A DNA stretch of 64,000 bases from positions 558,001-622,000 of the forward strand of contig NZ_QMBQ01000001.1 in the NCBI RefSeq assembly GCF_003289965.1. The letters run 5' to 3'. Both the position numbers and the translations under genes were made by a program. Below are positions 62,263-64,000 of the stretch, one piece after another. Positions within the stretch are counted from its first letter, which is position 1. Each line of letters starts with the position of its first letter. This DNA comes from Mesorhizobium atlanticum. GTDB taxonomy: Bacteria > Pseudomonadota > Alphaproteobacteria > Rhizobiales > Rhizobiaceae. The notes beneath the pieces are model-generated. The model saw only the letters and a list, made by a program, of their open reading frames with translations. It was not told where the DNA came from and made no database searches.

Positions 62263-62276
62263 GGAGTACTTGCCAT

Positions 62277-63569
62277 ATGGGTGTTGAGGTAAGCCGTCTG
62301 TCGAACGGCCTGACAGTCGCCACCGAAACCCTTCCAAGCATCGAATCGGTTGCCCTAGGGGCCTGGGTGAAGTCCGGCGCCCGCAACGAGCGTGACGAAG
62401 AGCATGGCATGGCCCATCTGCTCGAGCACATGGCGTTCAAGGGCACGAAGCGCCGCAGCGCCTTCGAGATCGCCTCGGAAATCGAGAATGTCGGCGGCGA
62501 GATCAACGCCGCCACCAGCGTCGAGACGACCTCCTACTATGCCAGGGTGCTTTCCGACGACGTGCCGCTGGCGGTCGATATCCTGGCCGACATCCTGCAG
62601 GAATCCGAATTCGATCCCGACGAGCTGGAGCGCGAGCAGCATGTGATCCTGCAGGAGATCGGCGCCGCCCACGACACGCCCGACGACATCGTCTTCGACC
62701 GCTTCACCGAGACCGCCTTCCGCCATCAGACCATCGGCCGCTCGATCCTGGGCACGCCGGAGACGGTCAAATCCTTTACTTCCAGCCAGTTGCACGACTT
62801 CATCGAGCGGCAATACGACGCCGAGCGCATGGTCCTCGTGGCGGCCGGCGACATCAAGCACGACAATTTCGTGCGCGAGGTCGAAAAGCGGCTCGGCGGC
62901 TTCCGCGCCAAGGCGACGGGCAATATCCCGCAATACGCGCAATATGTCGGCGGCGACTTCCGCGAGGACCGCGACCTGATGGACGCGCAGATCGTGCTCG
63001 GCTTCGAGGGCCGCGCCTATCATGTGCGCGATTTCTACGCCTCGCAGGTGCTGTCGATGATCCTGGGCGGCGGCATGTCGTCGAGGCTGTTCCAGGAAGT
63101 GCGGGAGAAACGCGGCCTCTGCTACTCGGTCTATGCCTTCCACTGGGGTTTTTCCGACACCGGCATCTTCGGCGTGCATGCCGCCACCGGGCAGAGCGAC
63201 ATCGCCAAACTGGTGCCGGTGATCATCGACGAATTGCAGAAGGCCGGCGAGAGCATCCAGCAGGAAGAGCTCGACCGGGCGCGGGCGCAATATCGCGCCG
63301 GCCTCATCATGTCGGCCGAAAGCCCGGCCAGCCGGGCCTCTCAGATCGCCAGGCAGATGCTCCTGTTCGGCCGGCCGATCGCCAAGGAGGAATTGATGGA
63401 GCGGCTTTCGGCGCTGACCGTCGAGCGGCTGACCGACCTCTCCTCGCGGCTGTTCTCGACCAAGCCGACGCTCACCGCGGTCGGCCCCGTGGGCACGCTT
63501 GCGCCTTACGAGGCGATCCTTGAATCGCTTGCGGGCCCGCAGACGACGGCCCGCCGGCTCGCCGTCTAG
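62277..63569 (+). CDS. M16 family zinc peptidase (processing-peptidase-like)
   Basis: Pitrilysin-family metalloprotease, 430 residues. The inverted zinc motif HLLEH gives H47, E50 and H51, with E127 in ILQEIGAAHDTPDD as third ligand. The C-terminal half has LSMILGGGMSSRLFQEVREK and GLCYSVYAF, like the beta subunit of mitochondrial processing peptidase, which descends from this alphaproteobacterial protein. No signal peptide. The ATG at 62277 is chosen because MGVEVSRLSNGLTVA is the family N-terminus. Probably cotranscribed with thrC. Confidence 0.95.
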   Translation: MGVEVSRLSNGLTVATETLPSIESVALGAWVKSGARNERDEEHGMAHLLEHMAFKGTKRRSAFEIASEIENVGGEINAATSVETTSYYARVLSDDVPLAVDILADILQESEFDPDELEREQHVILQEIGAAHDTPDDIVFDRFTETAFRHQTIGRSILGTPETVKSFTSSQLHDFIERQYDAERMVLVAAGDIKHDNFVREVEKRLGGFRAKATGNIPQYAQYVGGDFREDRDLMDAQIVLGFEGRAYHVRDFYASQVLSMILGGGMSSRLFQEVREKRGLCYSVYAFHWGFSDTGIFGVHAATGQSDIAKLVPVIIDELQKAGESIQQEELDRARAQYRAGLIMSAESPASRASQIARQMLLFGRPIAKEELMERLSALTVERLTDLSSRLFSTKPTLTAVGPVGTLAPYEAILESLAGPQTTARRLAV

Positions 63570-63585
63570 CCTCCGTTCCAGAGCC

Positions 63586-64000
63586 GTGTTCGCGCTCCCT
63601 TTCTTTCGCCGCGACCTGCCGGCACTGAAGGGCGAAAAGGTCACGCTGCGCGTGCCTCTGACCAACGACTATCGCGAATGGTCGACCTTGCGCGGCGAAA
63701 GCCGCGCCTTCCTCGAGCCCTGGGAGCCGCGCTGGCAGCCGGACGAGCTCGACCGTACCGCCTGGCGGCTGCGCATCAGCCGCTACCGCGAGGATTACGC
63801 GCAGGGCACCGCTATCGCGTTCTTCATCTTCGAAAAATCGAGCGGCAAGCTTGCCGGCGGCATCACGCTCGGCAACATCCGCCATGGCGTCGCGCAGAGC
63901 GGCCATATCGGCTACTGGATCGGCGAACGCTTCGGCAGCCGCGGCCTGATGACCGAGGCGGTCAAGCTGGTGTCGCGCTTTGCCTTCGATACGCTGAGGT
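63586..64000 (+). CDS. GNAT-family N-acetyltransferase, N-terminal part (cut by window edge)
   Basis: Frame open from a GTG at 63586 to the window end, about 138 codons. The product begins VFALPFFRRDLPALKGEKVT and continues with LRVPLTNDYREWSTLRGESR and HIGYWIGERFGSRGLMTEAV, the acetyl-CoA-binding signature of RimJ-like acetyltransferases. Target, such as the N-terminus of a ribosomal protein, cannot be settled. No strong ribosome site is visible before the GTG. It follows the M16 peptidase by 16 nt. Confidence 0.85.
   Translation, partial: MFALPFFRRDLPALKGEKVTLRVPLTNDYREWSTLRGESRAFLEPWEPRWQPDELDRTAWRLRISRYREDYAQGTAIAFFIFEKSSGKLAGGITLGNIRHGVAQSGHIGYWIGERFGSRGLMTEAVKLVSRFAFDTLR

Overview
The window is high-GC chromosomal DNA of an alphaproteobacterium of the order Hyphomicrobiales, most probably Mesorhizobium or a close relative. 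The evidence is a FrcBCA-type fructose transporter facing a ROK regulator, a CcrM-type adenine methyltransferase, a smc / DsbA-like / DUF721 / mutY housekeeping block, a CysN-CysC fusion, and short degenerate palindromic intergenic elements of the kind scattered through rhizobial genomes. The genus is an inference from gene content; no 16S or other marker gene is present.

Layout. 1-1757: 5' part of glycogen phosphorylase. 1897-7741: a divergent sugar locus, with frcBCA on the minus strand and frcR, an RbsD/FucU-family gene and a PfkB-type kinase on the plus strand; a perfect inverted repeat sits between them. 7992-19226: a DegT aminotransferase, then cysD-cysNC-cysQ (sulfate activation to PAPS and PAP recycling), an O-antigen ligase-like gene, a nucleotide-sugar epimerase, an undecaprenyl-phosphate sugar-1-phosphate transferase, a GT2 glycosyltransferase and a FlaA1/PglF-like dehydratase. 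19617-26549: a visibly AT-richer surface-polysaccharide block with an ABC O-polysaccharide exporter (Wzm/Wzt), two SAM methyltransferase-like proteins, a tandem GT2 glycosyltransferase and two sulfotransferase-like proteins. 26639-30117: the dTDP-L-rhamnose operon rfbACBD.

30335-40539 is mostly housekeeping: bioY with a clear promoter and terminator, an MBL hydrolase, a DUF1499 protein, an acyl-CoA synthetase, small conserved proteins, a polysaccharide deacetylase-like protein, a GT9 glycosyltransferase and pyruvate phosphate dikinase. 41196-44753 encodes a phosphohexomutase, a GDP-mannose 4,6-dehydratase-like protein and a GDP-4-keto-6-deoxymannose reductase-like protein, so GDP-D-rhamnose or a related 6-deoxyhexose is a likely product. 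A tRNA-Gln(TTG) with its own promoter follows, then an acetamidase-family gene and a HAD phosphatase fused to a HerA/DUF87-like ATPase.

48173-51070 is a compact restriction-modification-repair island (PD-(D/E)XK nuclease, m5C methyltransferase, convergent Vsr) placed next to smc. The end of the window (51174-64000) is chromosome maintenance and metabolism: smc, a DsbA-like lipoprotein, a DUF721 protein, mutY, two HAD hydrolases, ccrM, a lipoprotein, thrC, an M16 peptidase and the start of a GNAT acetyltransferase.

The working picture is a cell-surface glycan region that makes at least two 6-deoxyhexose donors and possibly an amino sugar, exports an O-polysaccharide by an ABC route, and may sulfate it with locally made PAPS. 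The least ordinary single items are the restriction island with its in-frame amber leader, the HAD-ATPase fusion, and the PAPS-plus-sulfotransferase arrangement.
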